Position numbers and translations under genes: made by a program
Shown here: piece by piece, positions 44,624-54,216 of the stretch
How the letters are laid out: every line of letters starts with the position of its first letter
Numbering within the stretch: position 1 is the first letter of the stretch
The notes under the pieces: model-generated
Databases searched by the model: none
Told to the model about the DNA's origin: nothing
What the model saw: only the letters and a program-made list of their open reading frames with translations
From: Flavobacterium sp.
GTDB lineage: Bacteria; Bacteroidota; Bacteroidia; Flavobacteriales; Flavobacteriaceae
Direction of reading: 5' to 3'
Assembly (NCBI RefSeq): GCF_025352425.1
Contig: NZ_JANXTI010000039.1
Location: 39,610-103,609, forward strand
DNA length: 64,000 bases

Positions 44624-45405
44624 ATATTTTAGATCAGATAATCGCCAGTAAAAAGAAAGAAGTTGCTTTGAAGAAGAGCGTGGTCTCGGTTGCGCAGTTG
44701 GAAAACTCGGATTTATTCAATACAAAAACGAACTCTTTAAGCAAGTCAATACTCAATTCTCCATTCGGAATTATTGCTGAACACAAACGTCGTTCGCCTT
44801 CGAAAGCCACAATTAATAATAGTTTTTCGGTAGAAGAAGTTGTTAAAGGTTATGAAAACGCTGGCGCTTCAGGGATTTCGGTTTTAACCGATATGCAGTA
44901 TTTTGGAGGTTCATTGGAAGATTTGCTTTTGGCAAGAGCTTCAGTTCAGATTCCGTTATTGCGAAAGGAATTTATTGTTGACGAATATCAATTATTGGAA
45001 GCCAAAGCCTTTGGTGCCGATGCTATTCTCTTAATTGCTGCAGTTTTATCGAAAGAAGAAATCAAACAATTTTCCGAATTTGCGCAATCGTTGGCTTTAG
45101 AAGTTTTGCTTGAAGTCCACAACCAAGAAGAATTAAAAAAAAGTATCATGCCAAGCCTTGATTTGATTGGCGTGAATAATCGAAACCTGAAAACATTTGA
45201 AGTAAATTTACAGAATAGTATCGAATTGACAAATAATATTCCGAATGATTTTGTAAAAATTTCCGAAAGCGGATTAACCTCAACAGATGATATAAATCTA
45301 TTGAGAAGCCATGGTTTTCAAGGATTTTTAATTGGAGAGAATTTTATGAAAACCGATAATCCCGGAAAAAGCTTAGAGCAATTTATCAAACAATTAAAGG
45401 CATAA
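44620..45405 (+). CDS. trpC: Indole-3-glycerol-phosphate synthase
   Basis: 261 residues of a TIM barrel with ILDQIIASKKKEV at the start, IIAEHKRRSPSK (catalytic Lys), VLLRKEFIVDEYQ-like PLLRKEFIVDEYQL, LLEVHNQEEL, IGVNNRNLKTFEV and ISESGLTS. It closes the indole ring from CdRP. Its stop codon overlaps the trpF start by one base (TAATG). Confidence 0.95.
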   Translation: MNILDQIIASKKKEVALKKSVVSVAQLENSDLFNTKTNSLSKSILNSPFGIIAEHKRRSPSKATINNSFSVEEVVKGYENAGASGISVLTDMQYFGGSLEDLLLARASVQIPLLRKEFIVDEYQLLEAKAFGADAILLIAAVLSKEEIKQFSEFAQSLALEVLLEVHNQEELKKSIMPSLDLIGVNNRNLKTFEVNLQNSIELTNNIPNDFVKISESGLTSTDDINLLRSHGFQGFLIGENFMKTDNPGKSLEQFIKQLKA

Positions 45406-46031
45406 TGGGAATAAAAATCAAAATATGTGGTATGAAGTTTTCAGATAATATCAATGAAATAGCTTCATTGAAGCCTGATTATTTAGGGTTTATTTTCTAC
45501 GGAAAGTCACCGCGTAATATTGAAGCCGATATTCCAAATTTACCTCAATCAATTCAGAAAGTTGGTGTTTTTGTGAATGCTTCTTTGGAAATGATATTGG
45601 AAAAAGTGAATGCCTATCAATTAGATTTCGTGCAGTTACATGGAGATGAAAGTCCGGAGTTTTGTCATTTATTACAGCTAAATAAATTTAAAGTCATTAA
45701 AGCATTCAGTATTGATAACCAATTTAATTTTAATGCTTTAAAAAATTATAATAAATATTGCAACTACTTCCTTTTTGACACAAAAGGAACTAATTACGGT
45801 GGCAACGGAATAACTTTCGATTGGTCGATTTTAGAAAACTATACTCTTAACAAACCCTATTTTTTAAGTGGCGGTATTGGATTAGAAAATATAGAAGAAG
45901 TAAAATCATTTCTGGCGAAAGAGTATTCCAAAAACTGCATTGCCATTGATTGCAACAGCAAACTGGAAATTTCACCGGGACTAAAGTCAACAGAAAAAAC
46001 AAAACAGCTTATAAACGCTTTTAAAGAATAA
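45405..46031 (+). CDS. trpF: Phosphoribosylanthranilate isomerase
   Basis: 208 residues. KICGMKFSDNI carries the catalytic Cys near the start; FVNASLEMI, VQLHGDESPEF, LFDTKGTNYGGNGITFDW (catalytic Asp) and FLSGGIGLENI follow. It is a separate gene rather than fused to trpC as in enteric bacteria. Confidence 0.95.
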   Translation: MGIKIKICGMKFSDNINEIASLKPDYLGFIFYGKSPRNIEADIPNLPQSIQKVGVFVNASLEMILEKVNAYQLDFVQLHGDESPEFCHLLQLNKFKVIKAFSIDNQFNFNALKNYNKYCNYFLFDTKGTNYGGNGITFDWSILENYTLNKPYFLSGGIGLENIEEVKSFLAKEYSKNCIAIDCNSKLEISPGLKSTEKTKQLINAFKE

Positions 46032-46034
46032 ACT

Positions 46035-47222
46035 ATGCAAACGAGTTACAATGTAGACGAAAACGGATTTTATGGCGAATTTGGCGGCGCATTCATTCCA
46101 GAAATGCTATATCCGAATGTAGAGGAATTGCGCCAGCAGTATTTATCGATAACTGCTGAGCCTTCTTTTCAGGAAGAATTTCATTCGCTTTTGAAAGAAT
46201 ACGTGGGCAGACCAACGCCTTTGTATTTCGCCAAGCGTTTGTCGGAACAATTCAAAACCAAAATTTATTTAAAACGAGAAGATTTGTGTCATACCGGCGC
46301 GCACAAAATCAACAATACCATTGGGCAAATTTTACTAGCCAAAAGATTAACTAAAACCAGAATCATAGCCGAAACCGGCGCAGGACAACATGGCGTGGCA
46401 ACAGCCACTGTTTGTGCGCTTATGGGTTTGCAATGCATAGTGTATATGGGTGAAATCGATATTGAACGTCAGGCTCCCAACGTTGCGCGAATGAAGATGC
46501 TTGGTGCAGAAGTTCGTCCGGCAACCTCAGGTTCAAAAACTCTTAAGGATGCTACAAATGAAGCGATTCGCGATTGGATCAACAATCCTGTCGATACATT
46601 TTATATCATCGGTTCAGTAGTCGGACCTCATCCCTATCCTGATATGGTAGCTCGGTTTCAAAGCGTAATTTCAGAGGAAATTCAGAAACAGCTTTTTGAA
46701 CACGAGGGCAGAGAAAACCCTGACTATGTAATTGCTTGTGTTGGAGGCGGAAGCAATGCTGCCGGTGCTTTTTATCATTTTTTAGATAATTCAACCGTAA
46801 AACTTATTGCAGTTGAAGCAGCCGGAAAAGGTGTAGATTCAGGAGAAAGTGCTGCCACTTCTATTCTCGGAAAGATTGGAGTGATCCATGGAAGCAAGAC
46901 GCTGCTTATGCAGACCAAAGACGGACAAATCACAGAACCCTACTCTATTTCAGCAGGATTGGATTATCCAGGAGTTGGCCCAATGCATTCTCATTTATTT
47001 CAAACCAAAAGAGCCGAATTCATTGCTATTACAGATGATGACGCTATGAAAGCCGGAATTGCATTAGCCAAAACCGAAGGAATCATTCCGGCTATTGAAA
47101 GTGCTCATGCCTTGGCGGTTTTGCAACAGAGGAAATTCAAGCCGGAAGATATTGTTGTAATCAATTTATCAGGTCGCGGTGATAAAGATTTGAATACCTA
47201 TATTAATTATTTCAACTTATAA
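46035..47222 (+). CDS. trpB: Tryptophan synthase beta chain
   Basis: 395 residues of the PLP-dependent TrpB1 type. Pyridoxal Lys91 lies in [13 protein letters not shown], with [28 protein letters not shown] (phosphate site) and [10 protein letters not shown]. It condenses indole with serine. It starts three bases after the trpF stop. Confidence 0.97.
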   Translation: MQTSYNVDENGFYGEFGGAFIPEMLYPNVEELRQQYLSITAEPSFQEEFHSLLKEYVGRPTPLYFAKRLSEQFKTKIYLKREDLCHTGAHKINNTIGQILLAKRLTKTRIIAETGAGQHGVATATVCALMGLQCIVYMGEIDIERQAPNVARMKMLGAEVRPATSGSKTLKDATNEAIRDWINNPVDTFYIIGSVVGPHPYPDMVARFQSVISEEIQKQLFEHEGRENPDYVIACVGGGSNAAGAFYHFLDNSTVKLIAVEAAGKGVDSGESAATSILGKIGVIHGSKTLLMQTKDGQITEPYSISAGLDYPGVGPMHSHLFQTKRAEFIAITDDDAMKAGIALAKTEGIIPAIESAHALAVLQQRKFKPEDIVVINLSGRGDKDLNTYINYFNL

Positions 47223-47223
47223 A

Positions 47224-47985
47224 ATGAATAGAATCCAAAACAAATTAAAAGAAGATAAAAAAATTCTATCTATTTATTTTTCAGCAGGTTTTCCTAATTT
47301 AAACGATACTAAAAGTTTAATTGAAAGCCTAGAAAAAAACAATGTCGATATCATTGAAATCGGTCTGCCATTTAGTGATCCGTTAGCAGATGGACCAACA
47401 ATTCAGGCGAGTTCTACAGAAGCTTTGAAAAACGGAATGACAACTGAAATTTTGTTCAACCAAATCAAAGACATTAGAGAAACAGTTACTATACCATTAA
47501 TCATAATGGGATATTTCAATCCGATTATGCAATTTGGCGTAGAAAACTTTTTGAAAAAATGCCAGGAAACAGGTATTGACGGCTTGATTGTTCCGGATTT
47601 ACCATTAGAAATTTATCTTTCAGAATACAAACAACTCTTTGAAAGTTACAGTGTTGCGATGATTTTTTTAATTACTCCACAAACTTCAGTAGAACGAATT
47701 CGGCTGATTGACCACAATTCTAACACATTTATTTACATGGTTAGTAGTTCTAGTGTAACAGGGAGTAGGGATAGTTTCGATAAGGATCAATTAGAGTATT
47801 TCGAAAGAATTGCGGCAATGAATTTGAGAAACCCGCAAATAATTGGTTTCGGAATTAGCAACAAAATAACTTTTCAGCAAGCAACAAAACATCAAAAAGG
47901 TACCATTATTGGCAGTAGTTTTATCCAATTCATTGCAAACAATCCAATTTCCAATATTGATTCATTTATCCAAAATTTACTTTAA
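47224..47985 (+). CDS. trpA: Tryptophan synthase alpha chain
   Basis: 253 residues of a TIM barrel. The catalytic Glu is in DIIEIGLPFSDPLADGPTIQ, the second acidic residue in GIDGLIVPDLPLE, and GFGISN lies near the end. The phosphate-binding SSSVTGSR loop is intact. It is the last gene of the trpEGDCFBA order; no clear terminator is visible after it. Confidence 0.96.
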   Translation: MNRIQNKLKEDKKILSIYFSAGFPNLNDTKSLIESLEKNNVDIIEIGLPFSDPLADGPTIQASSTEALKNGMTTEILFNQIKDIRETVTIPLIIMGYFNPIMQFGVENFLKKCQETGIDGLIVPDLPLEIYLSEYKQLFESYSVAMIFLITPQTSVERIRLIDHNSNTFIYMVSSSSVTGSRDSFDKDQLEYFERIAAMNLRNPQIIGFGISNKITFQQATKHQKGTIIGSSFIQFIANNPISNIDSFIQNLL

Positions 47986-48081
47986 GTATTTTTTTATACA
48001 GTATTGATAATTAATTTTATATATATTGTATATAGAATTTATCTATGATAATTATTTTGTTAATTTCATGTTAAAATTAAA

Positions 48082-48120
48082 TTAAACAAACGTTTAATTT
48101 AAACACTTGTTTAATTTTGT
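48082..48120 (+). promoter_or_regulatory. Tandem TetR-type operators overlapping a promoter
   Basis: Two adjacent palindromes, ATTAAACAAACGTTTAAT (48082-48099) and TTAAACACTTGTTTAA (48100-48115), are followed by and overlap the -7 element TAATTTTG (48113-48120). They lie 25 bases before the TetR gene and are probably its autoregulatory sites. Confidence 0.7.
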
Positions 48121-48144
48121 CTCCGATTAAAACAGAAACAAATC

Positions 48145-48768
48145 ATGACTGAATTTAATGAAAAACAATTAGAGATTCTTCAGGTAGCCGAACAGCTATT
48201 TGCAGAAGAAGGTTTTGACGGGACTTCGGTTAGGGATATTGCTAAAAAAGCGAATGTCAACATCGCCATGATATCTTATTATTTTGGTTCGAAAGAAAAA
48301 ATGTTGGAAGCTTTAGTACTAAATAGGATTTCTGATATGCGTCTCCAATTAGAGAACCTTTATCACGAAAACATTCCTCCTTTCGCCAAAGTTGATAAAA
48401 TGGTTGAGCTATATATCAGCCGTATCAATAAAAATCGTTGCATTTACCAGATTATCCACTTCGAATTCTCAACCAAGAAAAGGGAACTGAACTTTGATAG
48501 TTTCACCGAAATGAAGCAAAACAATCTGGAGACTTTCAAAAATATTATCAAGGAAGGACAAGATACAGGCGAATTCCAACAAGACATTAATGTAGCACTA
48601 CTTCCCCCTATTATCATGGGGACTTATTTCCAATTTCACATGAACAAGCCCTTATACATGAGAATCTTTGATTTAAAAACGGAAGAAGAATACGAAAATT
48701 ATGTCGCTACCACGCTAATGCAACACATTCAAAAAACCATAAAAGCCTTACTAGTTTATGCAAATTAA
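48145..48768 (+). CDS. TetR/AcrR family transcriptional regulator
   Basis: 207 residues. The N-terminal helix-turn-helix reads AEQLFAEEGFDGTSVRDIAK and ANVNIAMISYYFGSKEKML, with the usual ligand-binding helical C-terminus. It is first in an operon with three efflux genes whose tolC-like gene starts inside its last codons (11-base overlap). It probably represses the operon until an exported compound binds. Confidence 0.93.
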   Translation: MTEFNEKQLEILQVAEQLFAEEGFDGTSVRDIAKKANVNIAMISYYFGSKEKMLEALVLNRISDMRLQLENLYHENIPPFAKVDKMVELYISRINKNRCIYQIIHFEFSTKKRELNFDSFTEMKQNNLETFKNIIKEGQDTGEFQQDINVALLPPIIMGTYFQFHMNKPLYMRIFDLKTEEEYENYVATTLMQHIQKTIKALLVYAN

Positions 48769-50086
48769 TAAAACACTTCTCCTCGCCTTACTGCTGTTGG
48801 CATTTACCAAAAACCAAGCGCAGGAAAAAAAACTCCTTACTTTGAAAGAAGCTGTAGAAATGGCTGTCACCAATAGCAACGCTGCTTCATTAGCAAAAAC
48901 TAGAGTTGAAACTTCAAAACTGGAATTGGATAATACCAAAAACAACCGCTATCCTAGTGTGAAAGCTTCGGCACAATACTTACGCTTGTCAAGTGCAAAT
49001 GTTGATTCGAACATTCAGTCAAACAATAATCCATCTAATCCACCAGCTGCTCCGCTAAAAGTAGATCAATTGATGTTAGGACAGATAAATGTCAACATGC
49101 CTCTTTTTAATGGATTCAAACTAAAAAACACCATTGCCGCGTCTGAAGATATGTATAAAGCGGAAACTTTCTCTGAAAAGCATTCTAAAGAGCAAATCGG
49201 ACTTCAGGTTGTCAACTTGTTTTCATCGCTTTACAAAGCACAGCAAATGGTAGATTTAATAGAGGACAATTTAAAAACTGCCGAACAGCGTGTAAAGGAT
49301 TTTACCGCCATGGAAGAAAACGGTTTGGTTGCCCGAAATGATTTGCTTAAAACGCAATTACAACAATCTAATGTGCAATTGTCATTGGACAACGCCAAGA
49401 AAAACAACGCTATTGCCAATCATCAATTGGTAACACTATTAAAATTACCCGAAAACACTCAGGTTGAAATCGATATTGAAGCTGTTAAAAGAGATATGAA
49501 AAGTAATCAAGGGAATGCAAGTCAAGGCGAAAGAAACGATTTAAAATCGCTAGAACTTAAAAAACAAGCTGCCGAAAGCGGAATCAAAATCGCGAAAGGG
49601 AATTATTATCCATCATTATCATTAACCGGAGGTTACATCGCTTTTGATTTGAATAATGTAATAACAGTAACGAATGCCATGAATTTTGGAGTTGGGTTTT
49701 CTTATGATTTATCGAGTATTTTCAAAAATAGCAAACAAGTTAAACTGGCACAAAGCCGCGCTAAAGAAACGGAGATTGCGGTTTCACAGCTTACCGACGA
49801 AATTAACGAAGAAACATTTCAGGCGCAGGAAAATTATACCCTTTCAGTAAAACAAAGCCTTGTGTATGACAAAGCTGTTGAGCAGGCCACAGAAAATTAC
49901 CGAATTGTAAAAGACAAATACGACAACAGCCTTTCTGACACTAATGATTTATTGGAAGCCGATTTTCAGCAATTACAATCCAAAATCAATCAGGCACTTT
50001 CTAAAGCCGATGTGGCTCAAAAATATTACGAATTACAATTTGCTTCAGGAAAATTGACCTCATCATTAAACATCAATCAAAAATAA
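48758..50086 (+). CDS. TolC-like outer-membrane efflux protein
   Basis: 442 residues with a signal peptide (LLALLLLAFTKNQAQ) and two OEP repeats of long alpha-helical hairpins with intervening strands (LTLKEAVEMAVTNS, LNVNMPLFNGFKLKNTI-like INVNMPLFNGFKLKN, then FSYDLSSIFKNSKQV). It forms the outer-membrane channel for the inner-membrane pump encoded downstream. Confidence 0.92.
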   Translation: MQINKTLLLALLLLAFTKNQAQEKKLLTLKEAVEMAVTNSNAASLAKTRVETSKLELDNTKNNRYPSVKASAQYLRLSSANVDSNIQSNNNPSNPPAAPLKVDQLMLGQINVNMPLFNGFKLKNTIAASEDMYKAETFSEKHSKEQIGLQVVNLFSSLYKAQQMVDLIEDNLKTAEQRVKDFTAMEENGLVARNDLLKTQLQQSNVQLSLDNAKKNNAIANHQLVTLLKLPENTQVEIDIEAVKRDMKSNQGNASQGERNDLKSLELKKQAAESGIKIAKGNYYPSLSLTGGYIAFDLNNVITVTNAMNFGVGFSYDLSSIFKNSKQVKLAQSRAKETEIAVSQLTDEINEETFQAQENYTLSVKQSLVYDKAVEQATENYRIVKDKYDNSLSDTNDLLEADFQQLQSKINQALSKADVAQKYYELQFASGKLTSSLNINQK

Positions 50087-50098
50087 AATTTCAAAACC

Positions 50099-51181
50099 AT
50101 GGAAAATAAAACAGCTACAAATAAAAAATTTCGTTTGATATTCATTGCCCTTACGGTTTTAGGAATAGTGTACGGCGGTTACAAATACATTCATTCCCTG
50201 TCGCACGAAACAACTGATGATGCTCAGGTGGCAAAAAAAATGAACCCAATAATCCCAAGGGTTGCCGGGTATGTTACCAGGGTTTTGGTAAAAGATAATG
50301 ATTTGGTTAAAAAAGGAGATACGCTTTTCGTAATTGACAAAAGCGATTATGTTGTAAAAGTGGAAGAAGCTAAGGCTAATCTGGCTGCAGCCGAAAATAC
50401 TTTCGAAGTGGCTAAAGCAGATATAGGAACATCACAAGCCGGAGTTTCAGTTTCCGATGCTAATGTACAATCTGCCAATGGCTCGATTGAAACAGCCAGG
50501 ATCAGATTGCGTAGAGCTTCAGCCGACTTTGAACGTTACAGCAATTTGTATAAAAACCATTCTATTACCAAACAGCAATTTGAACAAGCCGAAGCTGCTA
50601 AACAGGAAGCACAAAGCCAGTTGCAAATTTTACAAGACCAACAAAAGGCTTCTTCTTTCCAAAGAAATGTCGCTTCTGCACGAACTAACGTAAGTAGTAA
50701 ACAAGTGCAGGTGGCTGCTGCCAATATCAAAAAAGCTCAGGCAAGTTTAGACGCAGCGAATTTAAATTTGGGCTACACCGTTGTTACCGCTTCTATTGAC
50801 GGACAGGTTTCTACAGTTGACATCCAACCCGGACAATTAGTACAAGCCGGACAATCGTTGTTTTATATCGTTAACAACAATGAAACATGGGTTATTGCCA
50901 ACTTTAAGGAAACGCAATTAGATAAAATGCGAACCGGTCAGAAAGTAAAACTAAAAATAGACGCGTTTCCGGATGCGGAATTTGAAGGCGAAATAACTTC
51001 ATTTTCTCCGGCTACCGGTTCTAAATTCTCCCTTTTGCCTCCGGATAATGCCAGTGGAAACTTTGTAAAAACCGTGCAAAGGCTTCCTGTTAGAATCAAC
51101 TTTACAGAAAACAATCCAAAAGACAAACTGCAATTATTGCGTTCCGGAATGAATGCTGATGTTGATGTAATCTTAAAATAA
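50099..51181 (+). CDS. HlyD/EmrA-family membrane fusion protein
   Basis: 360 residues. One N-terminal membrane anchor (about 12-28) is followed by a lipoyl half-motif (PIIPRVAGYVTRVLVKDNDLVKKGDTLF), a long coiled-coil hairpin (about 95-215) and the second lipoyl half (ASIDGQVSTVDIQPGQLVQAGQSL), then a beta-barrel. It links the MFS pump to the TolC-like channel. Confidence 0.93.
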   Translation: MENKTATNKKFRLIFIALTVLGIVYGGYKYIHSLSHETTDDAQVAKKMNPIIPRVAGYVTRVLVKDNDLVKKGDTLFVIDKSDYVVKVEEAKANLAAAENTFEVAKADIGTSQAGVSVSDANVQSANGSIETARIRLRRASADFERYSNLYKNHSITKQQFEQAEAAKQEAQSQLQILQDQQKASSFQRNVASARTNVSSKQVQVAAANIKKAQASLDAANLNLGYTVVTASIDGQVSTVDIQPGQLVQAGQSLFYIVNNNETWVIANFKETQLDKMRTGQKVKLKIDAFPDAEFEGEITSFSPATGSKFSLLPPDNASGNFVKTVQRLPVRINFTENNPKDKLQLLRSGMNADVDVILK

Positions 51182-51202
51182 AATTCACAATTCACAATTA
51201 AA

Positions 51203-52792
51203 ATGGCTAAAGCACCAGTAGTTCACGACGATTTAGTAGAATACGGATTCCGACGTACCGTTATTACTATTACAGCTGTGCTTTGTGCCCTACTCGAAAT
51301 CGTTGACACCACCATTGTAAATGTGGCATTAAACAATATGCGCGGCAGTCTGGGTGCTTCCTTAACGGATGTTGCTTGGGTAATTACTGCTTATGCAATC
51401 GCTAATGTTATTGTAATTCCAATGACGAGTTGGCTGTCACAGCAATTTGGCCGTAGAAATTACTTTGCGGCTTCCATCATCATTTTTACCGTTGCCTCTT
51501 TCATGTGTGGAAATGCCTCTACTATATGGGAACTGGTAGCTTTCCGCTTTATCCAGGGTTTGGGTGGCGGAGCTTTATTGGTTACCGCGCAAACCATTAT
51601 CACCGAGAGTTATCCAATGGAGAAAAGGGGAATGGCGCAAGCTATTTATGGAATGGGAGTTATCGTTGGCCCAACACTTGGTCCGCCTCTTGGTGGTTAT
51701 ATTGTCGATCACTTTTCCTGGCCTTATATTTTTTATATCAATTTGCCTATTGGAATTGTCGCAACGCTTCTAACATTATCCTTTGTAAGAAGCCCAAAAT
51801 ATGGTGAAAAGCTAAAAGCTAATCAGGTAGATTGGATTGGAATCGGATTATTAGCTGCCTTTATTGGTTCGTTACAATATATCCTCGAACACGGACAGCA
51901 GGACGATTGGTTTAACAATAGTAGAATTTGCACCTTAGCCGTAATCAGTTTCTTGGGACTATTCTTTTTCATCTGGCGTGAACTGAACTACAAATATCCA
52001 ATCGTAAACCTGGGAGTACTTAAAGACAGTAACCTTCGTGTTGGTGTTGTGATGAGTTTTATCATGGGATTTGGCTTGTATGGTACTACCTTTATTGTTC
52101 CAATTTACACACAGTCTATTCTAGGGTGGACTGCGACAGATGCAGGCTTGCTTTTAGTACCAAGTTCAATAACTGTTGCTTTTATGATGCCAATGATTGG
52201 TAAATTAATACAGCGCGGCGTACCACAAACTTATTTAGTAGCACTGGGATTTTTATCCTTTTTCATTTTTACCTATTGGATGCACGACATAATGACTCCG
52301 GATACTGGCTCAGAACATATGTTTTGGCCACTGATTGTCCGTGGATTAGGTTTGGGATTATTATTTGTACCAATTACTACCTTATCGCTTTCCGGGTTAA
52401 AAGGAAAAAGCATTGGAGAAGGTGCCGCATTCACGGGAATGATGCGTCAGCTTGGAGGTTCTTTCGGAATTGCCATTATTACCACATTCATTGCCCGTTT
52501 TGGGCAGGAACACCGGGTAAATCTGATTGCACATTTAGATCAAACAAGAGTTGCGGTTCAGGACAGGTTGCATACCCTGCAAGGCGGATTTATATCGAAA
52601 GGATTTAGTCCTGAGATTGCTTTGCGTAAAGCATATAAGGTGATGGATTTTGGCATTACTAAACAAAGTACTGTGTTATCATACATGGATATTTTCCTTT
52701 ACCTGGGCTTGTTATTTCTTTTCTGCATTCCGTTTATTCTACTGGTTAAAAAGGGCAAAAAGAAAGTCGCTATGAATGAAGCCATGCATTAA
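51203..52792 (+). CDS. DHA2-family multidrug efflux MFS permease (EmrB-like)
   Basis: 529 residues with 14 predicted membrane segments. Motifs are LEIVDTTIVNVALNNM (motif D1), WLSQQFGRRNYF (motif A) and GMGVIVGPTLGPPLGGYIVD (motif C, antiporter type). With the HlyD and TolC partners it would expel drugs or toxic compounds across both membranes using the proton gradient. It is the last gene of the TetR operon. Confidence 0.93.
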   Translation: MAKAPVVHDDLVEYGFRRTVITITAVLCALLEIVDTTIVNVALNNMRGSLGASLTDVAWVITAYAIANVIVIPMTSWLSQQFGRRNYFAASIIIFTVASFMCGNASTIWELVAFRFIQGLGGGALLVTAQTIITESYPMEKRGMAQAIYGMGVIVGPTLGPPLGGYIVDHFSWPYIFYINLPIGIVATLLTLSFVRSPKYGEKLKANQVDWIGIGLLAAFIGSLQYILEHGQQDDWFNNSRICTLAVISFLGLFFFIWRELNYKYPIVNLGVLKDSNLRVGVVMSFIMGFGLYGTTFIVPIYTQSILGWTATDAGLLLVPSSITVAFMMPMIGKLIQRGVPQTYLVALGFLSFFIFTYWMHDIMTPDTGSEHMFWPLIVRGLGLGLLFVPITTLSLSGLKGKSIGEGAAFTGMMRQLGGSFGIAIITTFIARFGQEHRVNLIAHLDQTRVAVQDRLHTLQGGFISKGFSPEIALRKAYKVMDFGITKQSTVLSYMDIFLYLGLLFLFCIPFILLVKKGKKKVAMNEAMH

Positions 52793-52845
52793 TTAACTAA
52801 TTTGCAAGTTATTAACAATTTGCAAATATTTAAGAAACAATTTCC

Positions 52846-52853
52846 TAAATTTG
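52846..52853 (+). promoter_or_regulatory. Promoter -7 element (TAAATTTG)
   Basis: TAAATTTG lies 39 bases before ATG 52893 and overlaps a TTG at 52851, so that TTG is not the start codon. Confidence 0.55.
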
Positions 52854-52892
52854 ATTACAGGTTATGCAAAATTAACTTTTAAATCAGGCATT

Positions 52893-53186
52893 ATGGGACT
52901 TTTTGGTAAGAATCAAATGAAAATCATTGAAGACCTTCATAAGAAAAGCAACGATCATTGCAAAGAAATCAGCAAAGAAATCGATGAGTTATTAGATGAT
53001 TTGAGAACTGAGTACGATGAGAATCGTGAAGTAGTAAGAGAGTTCTCTTCCTTCGTAGATGAATTAAAAACAAAACTCAGTCCCGAAGATGCCAATAAGT
53101 TAGTGGACTTTTCATCAAGACTATCGAAAATAAAACGCTGTGCTAAAAAAGGTGTTGAAGCAATGAGAGAACTCGCACGTGATTAG
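52893..53186 (+). CDS. Small charged helical protein of unknown function
   Basis: 97 residues, MGLFGKNQMKIIEDLHKKSN onward, with heptad-like hydrophobic spacing and many Lys/Glu/Asp, so probably a soluble coiled coil (about 20-85). No cysteine motif beyond Cys26 and one near the end (KRCAKKG). Family not recognised. It is a single gene with its own promoter and terminator. Confidence 0.65.
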   Translation: MGLFGKNQMKIIEDLHKKSNDHCKEISKEIDELLDDLRTEYDENREVVREFSSFVDELKTKLSPEDANKLVDFSSRLSKIKRCAKKGVEAMRELARD

Positions 53187-53241
53187 CGCAAAGTAACCAG
53201 GGAAACCAGCATGGAATATGAAGAATATTTTTACATCAAAT

Positions 53242-53270
53242 AAAAAAAGCTCCTGACGGGAGCTTTTTTT
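53242..53270. terminator. Bidirectional terminator
   Basis: The stem AAAAAAAGCTCC / GGAGCTTTTTTT has a 5-base loop and lies between the convergent small-protein and yaaA genes. Confidence 0.88.
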
Positions 53271-54027
53271 ATCTTGTAAAAACCAATGTATTTCCCTTAC
53301 TCAAATTCGCATCAAAACCATATCCTTCATAATTAAAGCCTTTCAGGTCGTCAATTGTTTCGGCATTGGTGTCAATGATATAGCGAACCATTAGGCCTCG
53401 CGCCTTTTTGGCAAAAAAACTAATCATCTTTAAGTTACCATCTTTGAAGTCTTTAAATTCTGGCGTGATAACCGGAACTTTCAACCCTTTGGCATCAACC
53501 GCGCTAAAATATTCGTTACTTGCGAGGTTGATAAATAAATCACCTTTCTTCAATTCGCTGTTTAGTTCTTTGGTAATAGTTTTTTTCCAAAACTCATATA
53601 GGTTTTTGTTTTTTCCAATTGGCAATGAAGTACCCATTTCTAATCGATATGCCTGCATTAAATCCAACGGTTTCAGCAAACCATATAATCCTGAAAGTAT
53701 TCGGAGTTTATCCTGCAAATCGTCTAATTTATCAACCGGCAAACTGTAAACATCCAAACCGTGGTATACATCACCATCAAAAGCATAAACGGCTGGGCGT
53801 GCATTGTCTTTTGTAAATGGGACTTCCCAAGCCTGATTGCGCTGCCAATTTAGCGTAGCGAGCTTATCTGAAATATTCATAAGTTGCGATAAAGCCTTTG
53901 GTTTTTTCTTCTTTAAAGTTCTCTGAATGGTCGCTGCCTGTTTTAAAAACTGTGGTTCAGAAAAAATGCCAGTTGGTAATTCTTTATCAAAATTCAACGA
54001 TTTGGCAGGAGAAATTACGATTATCAT
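53269..54027 (-). CDS. yaaA: Peroxide stress protein YaaA
   Basis: 252 residues from MIIVISPAKSLNFD, the characteristic YaaA start. It also has LNISDKLATLNWQRNQ-like ISDKLATLNWQRNQAW, AVYAFDGDVYHGLD, RILSGLYGLLKPLDLMQAYRLEMG and FFAKKARGLMVRYII. YaaA limits intracellular iron under peroxide stress and has a DNA-binding fold. An in-frame ATG at 54063 lies upstream of the promoter element and is rejected. Confidence 0.95.
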   Translation of the reverse strand: MIIVISPAKSLNFDKELPTGIFSEPQFLKQAATIQRTLKKKKPKALSQLMNISDKLATLNWQRNQAWEVPFTKDNARPAVYAFDGDVYHGLDVYSLPVDKLDDLQDKLRILSGLYGLLKPLDLMQAYRLEMGTSLPIGKNKNLYEFWKKTITKELNSELKKGDLFINLASNEYFSAVDAKGLKVPVITPEFKDFKDGNLKMISFFAKKARGLMVRYIIDTNAETIDDLKGFNYEGYGFDANLSKGNTLVFTR

Positions 54028-54046
54028 TTTATGTATATTAGTCTTC

Positions 54047-54054
54047 CAAAAATA
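54047..54054 (-). promoter_or_regulatory. Promoter -7 element of yaaA (TATTTTTG)
   Basis: Minus-strand TATTTTTG lies 20 bases before ATG 54027. Confidence 0.55.
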
Positions 54055-54168
54055 CAAATTCAATATTTAAAAATGTATGCGAGTAAATTAATTATTGTGA
54101 TTTAATCTGCATTCAACATAATGTAACGAATAATCGAAGTTTTATAACCAGTTACTTTTATTCTTTTA

Positions 54169-54176
54169 TAATTTTG
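54169..54176 (+). promoter_or_regulatory. Promoter -7 element (TAATTTTG)
   Basis: TAATTTTG lies 41 bases before ATG 54217 of the lipoprotein gene. Confidence 0.5.
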
Positions 54177-54216
54177 CAGAATTGCGGTGCCTTTTTTTAT
54201 ATTAGTTCAAAATCCT

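Noticed and set aside
47986..48081. Terminator after trpA
   Set aside because: The AT-rich spacer has a few T runs but no convincing stem; transcription may stop in a Rho-dependent manner or elsewhere.
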